In this document: piece after piece, positions 51,735 through 62,245 of the stretch
How positions within the stretch are numbered: the first letter of the stretch is position 1
How the letters are laid out: each line of letters begins with the position of its first letter
Assembly (NCBI RefSeq): GCF_029868325.1
Contig: NZ_JARWNW010000209.1
Location: 1 to 62,460, forward strand
DNA: 62,460 nucleotides
Source of the DNA: Nocardia carnea
GTDB lineage: Bacteria > Actinomycetota > Actinomycetes > Mycobacteriales > Mycobacteriaceae
Direction: 5' to 3'
Notes under the pieces: model-generated
Seen by the model: only the letters and a program-made list of their open reading frames with translations
The model's database searches: none
What the model was told of the DNA's origin: nothing
Made by a program: the position numbers and the translations under genes

Positions 51735-53600
51735 TCACTCCACGGCGGTCACCACCTCCAGCACCTGCTCGCCGTAGCGGGCGAGCTTGCTCTCACCCAC
51801 ACCGCTCACCTCACCCAGCGCCGCCAGATCCCCCGGTTTGCGAGCCGCGATTTCGCGCAAGGTCGCGTCGTGGAACACCACATAGGCCGGGACCCCCTGC
51901 TCCTTGGCGGTATCGGCACGCCACTGGCGGAGACTCTCGAACAGGGCGGCATCGCCGTCGGTGAGTTCGACCGGCGCCGATTTCGCGGTCTTGGCGCTGC
52001 GCGCCGCGCGCGAGGGAGTGGGGCGTTCGGGTTCCCGGCGGAAACGCACCGTGCGCCCGTCGAAGAGCACACTTTCACTGGCCTCGGTCAGGGTGAGGAC
52101 ACCGTAGTCGCCGTGCACCGCAAGCAAGCCCTGTGCCAGGAGTTGCCGCACTACCCCGCGCCATTCGGTATCGCGCAGATCGGTGCCGACACCGAACACG
52201 CTGAGCTCGTGGTGGTCGTACTGCTGGACCTTCTGGTTCTTCTTACCGAGCAGGATATCGATGAGGTGGCCCGCGCCGAAGCTCTGGCCGCGTTCGCGTT
52301 TCAGGCGCAGAACGGCCGACAGCAGCTTCTGTGCGGCGACGGTGCCGTCCCACGATTCGGGCGGGCTCAGGCAGGTATCGCAGTTCCCGCACGACTGGGC
52401 GGGCTGACCGAAATACGCGAGCAGCCGCGCCCGCCGGCATTCGATCGTCTCGCACAGGGCCAGCATCGCATCGAGGTGCAGTTGCAACTGCCTGCGATGC
52501 GCCGCGTCCCCCTCCGAGGAATCGATCAACCGGCGCTGCTGCACCACATCCTGCAGCCCGTACACCATCCAGGCCGTCGACGGCAGGCCGTCGCGGCCGG
52601 CGCGACCGGTCTCCTGGTAGTAGCCTTCCACGGATTTGGGCAGATCGAGATGTGCGACGAAACGGACGTCCGGCTTATCGATACCCATTCCGAACGCAAT
52701 GGTCGCGACGATGACGAGCCCTTCCTCGCGCAGGAACCGGGCCTGGTTCTCGGCGCGGGTGCGATGATCGAGGCCCGCGTGATACGGCAGCGCGCGGATA
52801 CCGTTCTCGGTGAGGAACGCTGCCGTCTTCTCCACCGAATTCCGCGACAGGCAGTAGACGATTCCGGCGTCGCCGGGATGCTCGGTGCGCAGGAAATCGA
52901 GCAACTGGCGATCGGGCCGGTTCTTCGGCTCGATCCGGTACTGGATATTCGGCCGGTCGAAACTGGCGACGAACCGGCGCGCACCGCCGAGATCGAGGCG
53001 GGTGATGATCTCGTCGCGGGTCTTCTCGGTGGCGGTGGCCGTCAACGCGATCCGGGGGATATCCGGCCAGTGCTGGTGCAGTACCGACAACGCCAGGTAG
53101 TCGGGCCGGAAATCGTGACCCCACTGCGAAACACAATGCGCCTCGTCGATCGCGAACAGCGCGATCCGGCCGCGTCCCAGTAACGCGACCGTGGATTCCA
53201 TCCGCAACCGTTCCGGCGCCAGGTACAGCAGATCGAGTTCCCCGGCCGCGAACTGCGCCTCGACGGCCCGGCGTTCGTCCGGGAACTGGGTGGAATTGAG
53301 GAACCCGGCCCGCACGCCGAGCGCACTCAGCGCATCCACCTGGTCCTGCATGAGCGCGATGAGCGGCGATATCACCACCCCTACGCCGTCGCGGACGAGC
53401 GCGGGAATCTGATAGCACAGCGATTTGCCCCCGCCGGTCGGCATGAGCACCAGCGCATCGCCACCATCGATCACCTGCTCGACGATGGCGTGCTGTTCAC
53501 CACGGAAACTGTCGTACCCGAAGACCCGGCGTAACACCTCGTGGGCGGCGTCGTCGGAGCGGGCGGGAGCTGCCACAGCGGTGTCTTCGGCGGTATCCAC
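51735..53600 (-). CDS. recQ: ATP-dependent DNA helicase RecQ
   Basis: The 621-aa 3'-5' helicase has Walker A MPTGGGKS at 53-60, DEAHC with the aromatic-rich loop VSQWGHDFRPDY, and motif VI QETGRAGRDGLPS. The RQC part has the zinc Cys CGNCDTC, and an HRDC domain closes the chain (FESLRQWRADTAKEQGVPAYVVF). RecQ resolves recombination intermediates. All standard parts are present and the length is normal. Confidence 0.95.
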   Translation of the reverse strand: MDTAEDTAVAAPARSDDAAHEVLRRVFGYDSFRGEQHAIVEQVIDGGDALVLMPTGGGKSLCYQIPALVRDGVGVVISPLIALMQDQVDALSALGVRAGFLNSTQFPDERRAVEAQFAAGELDLLYLAPERLRMESTVALLGRGRIALFAIDEAHCVSQWGHDFRPDYLALSVLHQHWPDIPRIALTATATEKTRDEIITRLDLGGARRFVASFDRPNIQYRIEPKNRPDRQLLDFLRTEHPGDAGIVYCLSRNSVEKTAAFLTENGIRALPYHAGLDHRTRAENQARFLREEGLVIVATIAFGMGIDKPDVRFVAHLDLPKSVEGYYQETGRAGRDGLPSTAWMVYGLQDVVQQRRLIDSSEGDAAHRRQLQLHLDAMLALCETIECRRARLLAYFGQPAQSCGNCDTCLSPPESWDGTVAAQKLLSAVLRLKRERGQSFGAGHLIDILLGKKNQKVQQYDHHELSVFGVGTDLRDTEWRGVVRQLLAQGLLAVHGDYGVLTLTEASESVLFDGRTVRFRREPERPTPSRAARSAKTAKSAPVELTDGDAALFESLRQWRADTAKEQGVPAYVVFHDATLREIAARKPGDLAALGEVSGVGESKLARYGEQVLEVVTAVE

Positions 53601-53765
53601 GCGGCCATCCTACGAGCGAGGCCGATTCCCGCACCTCGCGAAGAACGGCCGGACGGGCCGGATCGGCCGAGTTGTCCACATGGGGACAACGGCCGGCACG
53701 CAGTCGAGCACAGCCGCCATGGCGAAAACCGGCGCAGGACACCACCATCGCATAGGTTCCGGTCC

Positions 53766-54737
53766 ATGGTTTCCCCGATCACACGGGCCCGCGCCGCGCT
53801 GGGCGCAATGGCGTTGGCCACTGCGGGCCTGGTCACCACAGCACCCGCAGCACATTCCCAGATATTGCCGATATCGTGCGCGGACGGATGGCAGTCGGAC
53901 ACGGTAGTCGAGGGCGTCGGCAACCTGGAGAACCTGGATTCCGACGGTGCCGGCGGCTTCTATATCACCGGCATCGCCGACGGGTACCTGGGCCACGTCT
54001 CCACCGACGGCACGTTCGAAAAGCTGGTCACCGGGCTCGACCACCCGGCCGGTGTGCGGGTGGCGGAAGGTTCGGTGTACTTCCTCACCGGTGACGGGTT
54101 CGCGGAGGCACCCGGCACCCTGCAGCGCTATGACATCGACACAGGCACGGTGACAGTTCTGCTGACGGGCCTCAACGGCCCGAATGGGCTGCTGTTGCTT
54201 CCGGACGGCGATCTGCTGTTCACCACAATCGGCGTCCGCGGGGCGCCGACCGGCATCTCCCGCTATCGCCCGTCGACCGGTGAGTACACGCCCACCTGGT
54301 CCCCTGTGCCGCTGACCAACGGTCTGGCGCTGGCCCCGGACGGTAAGTCGGTCTATACGGGCAATATGACCCTGAGCCTGTTCCGGGTCCCGCTGGACGC
54401 GCCCACGGAGCCGTCGGTGATCGCCGGCCTCCCGGACTTCGTCGCACTGCCCGACGATATGGAGGCCACCCGCGACGGTGACCTCTTCGTCGCCGACCAT
54501 CTGGCCGGCGCTGTGTATCGGGTGGACCCGGATACCGGGGCCGGCTGCTCTGTCATCACCGGATTGATCAAACGCCCCGACCCGATCCGCATGCCGCCCG
54601 ACGGCGCGACCTCGGTACGGATCGCCCGCGACGGTGATTCGTGGGCGTTGTACGTCACCAGCATGGACGGCACCCTGCGCCGGCTGCGACCACCGCCCGA
54701 TGTGGACCTGACCCTCGCCGATGCCACCCGGCGGTAA
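53766..54737 (+). CDS. Secreted SMP-30/gluconolactonase-like beta-propeller protein
   Basis: The 323-aa protein starts with a clear signal peptide (RARAALGAMALATAGLVTTAPAAHSQ). The rest is a six-bladed propeller pattern with blades such as GLNGPNGLLLLPDGDLLFT and PLTNGLALAPDGKSVYTGN, typical of the SMP-30/strictosidine-synthase-like fold. A lactonase role is possible but the metal-binding residues cannot be assigned. The ATG at 53766 is chosen because the signal peptide starts there. Confidence 0.78.
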   Translation: MVSPITRARAALGAMALATAGLVTTAPAAHSQILPISCADGWQSDTVVEGVGNLENLDSDGAGGFYITGIADGYLGHVSTDGTFEKLVTGLDHPAGVRVAEGSVYFLTGDGFAEAPGTLQRYDIDTGTVTVLLTGLNGPNGLLLLPDGDLLFTTIGVRGAPTGISRYRPSTGEYTPTWSPVPLTNGLALAPDGKSVYTGNMTLSLFRVPLDAPTEPSVIAGLPDFVALPDDMEATRDGDLFVADHLAGAVYRVDPDTGAGCSVITGLIKRPDPIRMPPDGATSVRIARDGDSWALYVTSMDGTLRRLRPPPDVDLTLADATRR

Positions 54738-54859
54738 CGGGATATCCGAGAAATTTTCGATGCGCGCGTAATTGAGGTCAAAAAGTGGCCGCTATGGGCC
54801 ATAACGTGGCAATCGAACACGGAAACAACCCGAAGCAGCCCTGACGAAAGGCGAAGACC

Positions 54860-55396
54860 ATGGCCGAGACCGCCGCCCTCGACAAGACCCCGCTGACCGG
54901 CGAACGCGCCGATCTACTGGCCGTCCTGAGCAAGACCCGCTTTTTCCTGCGATTCACCACCCGCGACCTGACCGACGAGCAGGCGGCGAGCAGCCCGGCA
55001 GACAGCGAACTGTGCCTCGGCGGCCTGATCAAACACGTCACCGGTGTGGAACGGGGCTGGGCGGACTTCATCATGGAGGGCACCGGGGCCATGAAGGACT
55101 TCGACGATATGACTGCCGAGGATTTCGCCGCGCGCGATACCGAGTTCCGGCTGCTGCCCGACGAGACACTCGCCGGAGTCCTCGATGCCTACGCCGAAGT
55201 GGCGGCACGGACCGATGCCATGATCGCCACCGCCGACCTCGACCGCGCGTGGCCGCTGCCCAAGGCACCGTGGTTCCAGGAGGAGTCGTGGTCGGCCCGC
55301 CAGGTGCTGCTGCACATCATCGCCGAGACCGCGCAGCACGCCGGTCACGCCGATATCATTCGCGAAGCCATCGACGGAGCGAAAACCATGGGCTGA
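54860..55396 (+). CDS. DinB family protein (DUF664-like)
   Basis: The 178-aa four-helix bundle protein has the expected metal-ligand His in LIKHVTGVERGW and in HIIAETAQHAGHADIIRE, with SARQVLLHI before the latter. DinB-fold proteins include mycothiol- and bacillithiol-dependent transferases, which suits an actinobacterium, but the substrate is unknown. The ATG follows GAAAGGCGA. Confidence 0.85.
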   Translation: MAETAALDKTPLTGERADLLAVLSKTRFFLRFTTRDLTDEQAASSPADSELCLGGLIKHVTGVERGWADFIMEGTGAMKDFDDMTAEDFAARDTEFRLLPDETLAGVLDAYAEVAARTDAMIATADLDRAWPLPKAPWFQEESWSARQVLLHIIAETAQHAGHADIIREAIDGAKTMG

Positions 55397-55408
55397 TGCC
55401 GTGATTTC

Positions 55409-55434
55409 GGCCCGCCCCGGTACTGGGGCGGGCC
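55409..55434. terminator. GC-rich hairpin between convergent genes
   Basis: GGCCCGCCCC (55409-55418) pairs perfectly with GGGGCGGGCC (55425-55434) around a 6-base loop. It lies 12 bases after the DinB gene stop and before the end of the convergent hisN gene. No strong T-run follows, as is usual in actinobacterial terminators. Confidence 0.6.
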
Positions 55435-55522
55435 TCATTGCACCGGTTATCGCGGCGCCGACGCCCGGGATATGGGCGACCGGCCCCGCCTTGCCTCCGC
55501 TTCACCGACTCCTGGGCCGGGT

Positions 55523-56308
55523 CTATCGGGCGAAATAGTCCAGAATCGGCCGATGCAGGCGTCCGTTGGTCGCGACCGCGTCCCCGCCGTGCGGGCCGGG
55601 CCGGCCGTCGAGGGCGGTGAAGGTGCCACCGGCCTCCCGGACCAGGATTTCCAGCGCGGCCAGATCCCACAGCGACACTTCCGGTTCGGTGGCGATATCC
55701 ACCGCCCCCTCCGCGACCAGGCAGTAGCTGAGGAAATCACCGTAGCCGCGCACCCGCCAGACCTCGTCGGTGAGATCGATGAACCTCTCGCGCAGCCCGC
55801 GGGCACGCCACCCCGACAGGCTGGAGAACGCGAGGCTGGCCGAATCCAGTTCGGCGACGGCCGAAACCGTGATCGGCCGGGGCGCCCCGGGATGGAAAGT
55901 CGACCACGCGCCCTGCCCCGCGGCGGCCCACCAGCGCCGGGCCAGCGCGGGCGCGCTCACCACGCCCACCACCGGCACTCCGTCCTCGAGCAACGCGATC
56001 AGGGTCGCCCAGACCGGAACCCCGCGAACGAAATTCTTGGTGCCGTCGATCGGATCGATAACCCATTGCCGGCCGGTGAACTCGGCACTGCCACCGAACT
56101 CCTCCCCCAGCACCGAATCGTCCGGGCGGCCGTGCCGCAGCATCCGGCGGATCGCCTCCTCGACCGCCAGATCGGCGTCGGAGACGGGGGTCAGATCGGG
56201 TTTGGCGTCGACCTTCAGGTCCAGCGCACCGAACCGTTCGCGGGTGATCGTGTCCGCCTCGTCGGCCAGGCGTAACGCGAGTTCGAGGTCAGAGGAGTGA
56301 GCAGCCAC
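55523..56308 (-). CDS. hisN: Histidinol-phosphatase (inositol monophosphatase family)
   Basis: The 261-aa enzyme has the family metal site GEEFG and [15 protein letters not shown], and the C-terminal [18 protein letters not shown]. This form is close to actinobacterial HisN, which removes phosphate from L-histidinol phosphate in histidine synthesis. Inositol monophosphatase is the alternative, but the GTKNFVRG variant favours HisN. It stands alone, apart from other his genes. Confidence 0.85.
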   Translation of the reverse strand: MAAHSSDLELALRLADEADTITRERFGALDLKVDAKPDLTPVSDADLAVEEAIRRMLRHGRPDDSVLGEEFGGSAEFTGRQWVIDPIDGTKNFVRGVPVWATLIALLEDGVPVVGVVSAPALARRWWAAAGQGAWSTFHPGAPRPITVSAVAELDSASLAFSSLSGWRARGLRERFIDLTDEVWRVRGYGDFLSYCLVAEGAVDIATEPEVSLWDLAALEILVREAGGTFTALDGRPGPHGGDAVATNGRLHRPILDYFAR

Positions 56309-56329
56309 ACCGAAACCCTAGCGCGAGTC

Positions 56330-56920
56330 TCACACCGCGACCGCCCGCGCCGCGACCAGCGCCTGCGCCCACCAGTGCACCTGGTCCAGCATGTGCTGCG
56401 CCGCCGCCGCGGGTTCGGCGGGCGCGAGCAACTGCCCGTCATCACCGAACAGCAGGTAGTAGCGCGGGAACGATACGTATTCGCGGACGGTGTGCGCATC
56501 CAGTTCGCTGAACACCTGCCGCAGATGTTCGATCGCGGTGAGCCCGCCGGTGGCGCCGCTGTACCCGACGAAGGCGACCGGTTTGCGCTGCCACTGGGTG
56601 AAATGCCAGTCGATGACGGCTTTCAGCGAGGCCGGGTAGCTGTGGTTGTAATCGGGTGTCACGATGACGAACGCGTCGGCGGCCGACAACCGTTCGGTGA
56701 GGTCGCGCATACCGGCGGGGCGTTCGGGGTTCGGCTCGAGTGCGGGCGATACCGCGGGCAGTACCAGCGGGATATCGGCCTCGGCCGGATCGATCACATC
56801 GATCTCGAACCGCCCGTGCGTGGCGGCCTGTGCGGCGAACCAGGCGGCCACCACGGTGCCGAACCGGCCCTCCCGGACACTTCCGATGATCACCGCGAGA
56901 CGTAACGGGGTAACGGACAT
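56330..56920 (-). CDS. NADPH-dependent FMN reductase family protein
   Basis: The 196-aa flavodoxin-like protein has IIGSVREGRFG at the FMN phosphate loop and FVIVTPDYNHSYPASLKAVIDW, the signature of this family, followed by VGYSGATGGLTAIEHLRQVF. Relatives reduce flavin or quinones. The ATG at 56920 has GGGAG upstream. It is divergent from an XRE-type regulator, which may control it. Confidence 0.87.
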   Translation of the reverse strand: MSVTPLRLAVIIGSVREGRFGTVVAAWFAAQAATHGRFEIDVIDPAEADIPLVLPAVSPALEPNPERPAGMRDLTERLSAADAFVIVTPDYNHSYPASLKAVIDWHFTQWQRKPVAFVGYSGATGGLTAIEHLRQVFSELDAHTVREYVSFPRYYLLFGDDGQLLAPAEPAAAAQHMLDQVHWWAQALVAARAVAV

Positions 56921-57062
56921 GGTGTGCTCCCTCCTGTGGGGCGGCCCGGCGGCCGCCGTCCGATCTCGAATCTGCCGCTCCGCCGCTCCCACAGGGAGAC
57001 CGCGCGGAGAGTGGTAGTGACAGGGACACCCTCGGCGGGACCCGCCCGGATACCGTGATCAG

Positions 57063-57917
57063 GTGAGCGAGAACGAGATGGGGTTGTTCCTGCGCAGCCG
57101 GCGGGAGTCGGTCGGCCCCGCCCAGGTGGGGCTGCCCACCGGGCCGCGGCGCCGGACACCCGGCTTACGCCGGGCCGAGCTGGCCACGCTGGCCGGGGTG
57201 AGCGTGGAGTACATCATCCGGCTCGAACAGGGTCGCGACCGCAACCCGTCACCGCAGGTGCTGTCCGCGCTGGCGGACGCGCTCGGCCTGTCCACCAACG
57301 AGCGGGTCCACCTGTACCGGCTGACCAAGGCCGATACCGGTTTCAGCTGCACCGGCCCGGGCGCGCCGGCCCGGGAGATCCGCCCGACGGTGCGAGCGTT
57401 GCTCGACCAGCTCGAGCCCGCCGCGGCGGTGGTGGTCGACAGCCGGACCGAAGTGCTGGCCTGCACCACGGGTTATCGGCGGTTGATGGAACCGACCGGC
57501 GCGCTCGACGCCGGCCACGGCGCCAATCTCGCCCGATTCACCTTCACCGACCCACGGGCCCGGACCGTGTACCCCGACTGGGACCATCAGGCCGACCATA
57601 TCGTCGCCACCCTCAAACAGGGCCCGTTCCGCGCCGACCCCCATATCGCGGCGCTGGCCGATCAGCTCACGGTCGCCGCGGGCGCATCGTTCACCGAACG
57701 CCTCGCAACAGTCCCCAATCTGCCCGCCCCCACCGGCATCACCCGGCTCGCGCATCCGGAGGCCGGGCCACTACGCCTCGCCTACGAAACCCTGACCCTG
57801 TCCGCCGACGACGATCAGCAGCTGATCGTCCATTTACCAGCCGATCCTGCGACCGCCGAGGCCCTGGACGGTCTCGCCGGCCGGCACCACGGCGGACTCC
57901 GCGCAGTGTCCGGCTGA
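57063..57917 (+). CDS. XRE/MmyB-type helix-turn-helix regulator
   Basis: The 284-aa protein starts at GTG. The HTH is at about 25-75 (RTPGLRRAELATLAGVSVEYIIRLEQGRDRNPSPQVLSALADALG), and the C-terminal half is an MmyB-like ligand-binding domain. Such regulators commonly sit divergent to an oxidoreductase or SDR gene they control, and here the partner is the FMN reductase gene 142 bases away. No clear palindrome was found between them. Confidence 0.85.
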   Translation: MSENEMGLFLRSRRESVGPAQVGLPTGPRRRTPGLRRAELATLAGVSVEYIIRLEQGRDRNPSPQVLSALADALGLSTNERVHLYRLTKADTGFSCTGPGAPAREIRPTVRALLDQLEPAAAVVVDSRTEVLACTTGYRRLMEPTGALDAGHGANLARFTFTDPRARTVYPDWDHQADHIVATLKQGPFRADPHIAALADQLTVAAGASFTERLATVPNLPAPTGITRLAHPEAGPLRLAYETLTLSADDDQQLIVHLPADPATAEALDGLAGRHHGGLRAVSG

Positions 57918-58361
57918 TCCCGCGCAGATCTGTGGGACCGCATCGGATCGAGCCCGAGTCGGCACACTCATCGGCACCGAACCGATAGCCGGGGCGCTCG
58001 TATAGGACTGCCGTATCCGTCCCACGGTCTGCCCGTCGGATCCGAGCCGGCCGGGCTCGCGGTCGGTCGCGCCGCCCGCCCGGGCGAGGGGCGCCGGCGG
58101 CCGGTGCGGGCATGCACCGCGCCGGCCACCACAATGTGGGCAGTGGAACGAACTCGGACAACGTGATCCGAGTCGCTACCGAAAGTGACGTATCCGCTGG
58201 TCAACCGCGTGGTTCCGGCTAGGGCGCCGAAGGGCACGCGTGCTGTGATGTCGGAGTACCCGCGCCCGGCAGCTCCCGCTGTCAGAGCGAGGGACGCCCG
58301 CGGAGGGCGGTGCCGATACCTCGGCGCGGTTGTTCGCCAGTCTTTAGTAGCCTTGAACATC
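57918..58361. other. 444-base gap upstream of prfB
   Basis: No supported gene is seen on either strand; the open frames present are arginine-rich and carry no homology. The last ~80 bases should hold the prfB promoter. Confidence 0.45.
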
Positions 58362-59483
58362 GTGCACCCTGACGTTACCGCCGACCTCGCCGAACTCGAT
58401 GCGACCCTGAAGACCGTCGAGTCGGTCCTCGATATCGAGGAGCTGCGCCGTCGTATCGACGAGCTCGAGCATCAGGCGGCCGATCCCGAGTTGTGGAACG
58501 ACCAGGATCATGCGCAGCGGGTGACCAGTGAACTCTCCCACGCGCAGGGCGAGCTGCGCCGGGTCGAGGAGTTACGGCAGCGCCTGGAGGATGTGCCGGT
58601 TCTCTACGAGCTGGCAGAAGAGGAAGAAGGCGAGGCACGAACCGCGGCGTTGGCCGACGCCGATGCCGAACGCGCCGCGTTGCACACCGATGTCGAGGCG
58701 CTCGAGGTGCGCACGCTGCTGTCCGGCGAATACGACAAACGTGACGCGCTGGTCAATATCCGCTCGGGTGCCGGCGGTGTGGACGCGGCCGACTGGGCCG
58801 AGATGCTGATGCGCATGTACATCCGCTGGGCCGACCGGCACAAGTACTCGGTCGAGGTGTACGACACCTCCTACGCCGAAGAAGCCGGGATCAAGAGCGC
58901 CACATTCGTGGTGAAGACCCCGTACGCCTACGGCACCCTCTCGGTGGAGATGGGCACCCACCGGCTGGTGCGGATCAGCCCGTTCGACAACCAGGGCCGC
59001 CGCCAGACCTCGTTCGCCGAGGTCGAGGTGCTGCCGGTGGTCGAGACCACCGACCATATCGATGTCCCGGAAACCGATATCCGGGTCGATGTGTACCGGT
59101 CGTCGGGGCCGGGTGGGCAGAGCGTCAACACCACCGATTCGGCCGTCCGGATCACCCATATCCCCACGGGCATCGTGGTCACCTGCCAGAACGAGAAATC
59201 GCAGCTGCAGAACAAGGTTTCGGCCATGCGAGTGCTGCAGGCCAAACTGCTGGAACGTAAACGGCAGGAAGAGCGCGCACAGATGGATGCGCTCAAAACC
59301 AACGAGGGCGCGTCCTGGGGCAACCAGATGCGGTCCTATGTGCTGCACCCGTACCAGATGGTCAAGGATCTGCGCACCAACTACGAGGTGAACAACCCCT
59401 CCGCAGTGCTCGACGGCGATATCGACGGTTTCATCGAATCCGGGATCCGCTGGCGGATGAGTACAGTTCTGCAGGAGAGCTAG
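58362..59483 (+). CDS. prfB: Peptide chain release factor 2
   Basis: The 373-aa factor terminates translation at UGA and UAA. The GGQ motif is at 251-253 ([17 protein letters not shown]), with [20 protein letters not shown] before it. The start is GTG 58362 or TTG 58353 (three codons earlier); neither has an obvious ribosome binding site. The frame is continuous, without the in-frame UGA and programmed +1 shift known from E. coli prfB. It heads the prfB, mscS, ftsEX series. Confidence 0.95.
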   Translation: MHPDVTADLAELDATLKTVESVLDIEELRRRIDELEHQAADPELWNDQDHAQRVTSELSHAQGELRRVEELRQRLEDVPVLYELAEEEEGEARTAALADADAERAALHTDVEALEVRTLLSGEYDKRDALVNIRSGAGGVDAADWAEMLMRMYIRWADRHKYSVEVYDTSYAEEAGIKSATFVVKTPYAYGTLSVEMGTHRLVRISPFDNQGRRQTSFAEVEVLPVVETTDHIDVPETDIRVDVYRSSGPGGQSVNTTDSAVRITHIPTGIVVTCQNEKSQLQNKVSAMRVLQAKLLERKRQEERAQMDALKTNEGASWGNQMRSYVLHPYQMVKDLRTNYEVNNPSAVLDGDIDGFIESGIRWRMSTVLQES

Positions 59484-59519
59484 CCCTCCCCGATCCCGGG
59501 GCAGCGCAAGGGATCCGGA

Positions 59520-60419
59520 GTGGATGCGGGAGCGGGTGGTCTGATGCGTGCGCAGGGGTCCGACACCCTGGCGCTGTCCCTGGCATTATCGTCCGATGTG
59601 ACAGGCTGGCTGCGTTCGTCCGGGCTCGAGATCGTCCTGTTGATCCTCGGGGCCATGTTGTTCGCCCGTTTCGCCACCTATGTGCGCGACCGGGTGACCC
59701 AGCGCATCGATTCCGGTTTCCGTGGGGGCGATGCGCTCGTACGGTCCGAGGCGGCCAAACACCGGCACGCATTGGCCCAGGTTCTGACCTGGGTCGTCCT
59801 GACCGTCGCCTATGTATTGGTCGCGATGGAGGTGCTGCAGCGGCTGGGGTTCTCCATGTCGGGGCTGGTCGCGCCCGCCGCGGTCCTCGGCGCCGCACTC
59901 GGTTTCGGCGCGCAGCGCATCGTGCAGGACATCCTGGCCGGGTTCTTTCTCATCACCGAACGCCAATACGGTTTCGGCGATGTGGTGCGGATCGCGGTGA
60001 CCGGTGTCGCGGATCCGGCCGAGGGCACGGTGGAGGATGTGACACTGCGGGTCACCAAACTGCGTAACCCGGACGGTGAGGTGATCACGGTCCCGAACGG
60101 CCAGATCGTGAAAGTGACGAATCTGTCGAAGGATTGGGCGCGGGCGGCGATCGATGTACCCGTTGCGGCGACCGCCGATATCCTGCGGATCAACGAAGTA
60201 CTGCACGAGGTGGGCGGCCAGGCCTACCGCGACCCCCGCCTCGAACCGCTGCTGCTGGACGAGCCGACGGTGATGGGCGTGGAGGACCTGACCGTGGACC
60301 AGATGAATATCCGGATGGTGGCCCGGACATTGCCGGGTAAACAGTTCGAAGTCAGCCGGGAGTTGCGGGTACGCGTGGCCGCGGCGATGCGCCGGGAGGG
60401 TTTGAATGCGCGCGCGTAG
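59520..60419 (+). CDS. MscS-like small-conductance mechanosensitive channel
   Basis: The 299-aa membrane protein has three N-terminal helices, the pore helix region MSGLVAPAAVLGAALGFGAQRIVQDILAGFF (Ala/Gly-packed TM3), then the MscS beta domain (ERQYGFGDVVRI, VTLRVTKLRNPDGEVITVPNG). It releases solutes on hypo-osmotic shock. The GTG at 59520 follows AAGGGATCCGGA; an ATG at 59544 is possible. It lies between prfB and ftsE. Confidence 0.85.
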   Translation: MDAGAGGLMRAQGSDTLALSLALSSDVTGWLRSSGLEIVLLILGAMLFARFATYVRDRVTQRIDSGFRGGDALVRSEAAKHRHALAQVLTWVVLTVAYVLVAMEVLQRLGFSMSGLVAPAAVLGAALGFGAQRIVQDILAGFFLITERQYGFGDVVRIAVTGVADPAEGTVEDVTLRVTKLRNPDGEVITVPNGQIVKVTNLSKDWARAAIDVPVAATADILRINEVLHEVGGQAYRDPRLEPLLLDEPTVMGVEDLTVDQMNIRMVARTLPGKQFEVSRELRVRVAAAMRREGLNARA

Positions 60420-60588
60420 ATCGACACTGGTGCTGGCCGGGAGCTGGATCGCGACCTTCGTGCTGTACCTGTTCGTCAAACCGGACGATATCGCCCGGCA
60501 GCAACCGGTGCCGGCGCCCGCCGTGGCCCCCGCTGCCCCGGCCGGCATCGAACTGCCTTCACCGGCGGTGGCTGTCCGGGAGGAATAG
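60406..60588 (+). CDS. Small proline-rich membrane-anchored protein
   Basis: The 60-aa product has one helix ([17 protein letters not shown]) followed by a Pro/Ala-rich tail. It overlaps the MscS-like gene by 14 bases with GGGAGG upstream of the ATG. A small proline-rich membrane protein is also encoded just before ftsE in M. tuberculosis, so synteny supports it as a real gene. Function unknown; a link to FtsEX is possible. Confidence 0.7.
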   Translation: MRARRSTLVLAGSWIATFVLYLFVKPDDIARQQPVPAPAVAPAAPAGIELPSPAVAVREE

Positions 60589-60630
60589 GACCGCCGATAC
60601 CGCCCGCCGACGGGTTCGTTATCGAATGGT

Positions 60631-60636
60631 TACACT
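60631..60636 (+). promoter_or_regulatory. Possible -10 box for a leaderless ftsE transcript
   Basis: TACACT ends 8 bases before the GTG of ftsE, the distance at which transcription would start on the first base of the codon. There is no ribosome binding site before the GTG. Leaderless starts are frequent in this group. A -35 box is not clear. Confidence 0.4.
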
Positions 60637-60644
60637 GACTCCTC

Positions 60645-61333
<689 letters not shown>

Positions 61334-61334
<1 letters not shown>

Positions 61335-62245
61335 TGCGCGCGGGTTTCCTGTTCGGTGAGGTCTCCGAGGGCCTGCGCCGCAACCTCACCATGACGATCG
61401 CGATGATCCTGACGACCGCGGTCTCGCTGACCATGCTCGGTGGCGGCATTCTGGCGATCCGGATCGCCGACAAGACCGAGCAGTACTTCCTGGACCGGCT
61501 CGAAGTGCGGCTGTATCTGACCGAGGACATCTCGGCGAACGATCCGGACTGCGCGAACGACCTCTGCCAGACCCTGATGGCCGATCTGAAAACCGTCGAC
61601 GGGGTGGAGTCGGTGCAGTACCTCAACCGCGACGCCGCCGTCCGCGAGGCCAAGGAGAAAACCTTCAAGGACCAGCCGGAACTCGCCGAGTACGTGAGCG
61701 AGACACCGCTTCCGGCCTCGCTGCGGGTCAAGATGAGCGACGCATCGCTGTACCCCACGATCTACGAGCAGTTCTCCGACAGTCCCGGGGTGGGCATGGT
61801 GCGCAACGACAAGGACATCGTGGACCGGCTGGTGAGCCTGTTCGACGGGTTGCGCAACGCGGCGTTCGGGATGGCCGTACTGCAGGCGGTGGCCGCGCTG
61901 TTGCTGATCGCGAACATGGTGCAGATCGCCGCGTTCACCCGGCGGACCGAGGTGCACATCATGCGCCTGGTCGGTGCCACCCGCTGGTACACCCAGCTGC
62001 CGTTCCTGCTGGAGGCTGTGGTGGCCGCGCTGGCGGGTGGTCTGCTCGCGACAGCGGGCCTGTTCGCGGCCCGCCCGCTGGTGATCGACCGGGCCTTGGG
62101 CGATCTGTTCGCGAGCAATGTGTTCCCGGCGATCACCTTCGACGATATTTTCACCACCGCACTGATGGTTGTACCGGTCGGTGTGGTGTTCGCCGGACTC
62201 ACCGCATATGCCACCTTGCGCTGGTACGTGCGCGAGGAGCGGTAA
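61334..62245 (+). CDS. ftsX: Cell division protein FtsX (permease-like)
   Basis: The 303-aa protein has four membrane helices: TM1 TIAMILTTAVSLTMLGGGIL, a ~120-residue extracellular domain with the Cys pair DCANDLCQ, and TM2-4 in the C-terminal half with RTEVHIMRLVGAT, a signature of FtsX-type permeases. The extracellular domain recruits the hydrolase. It is complete. smpB does not follow it, unlike in M. tuberculosis. Confidence 0.95.

Noticed and set aside
58362..58500. Programmed +1 frameshift in prfB
   Set aside because: The reading frame is continuous from the start codon with no internal UGA near codon 25.
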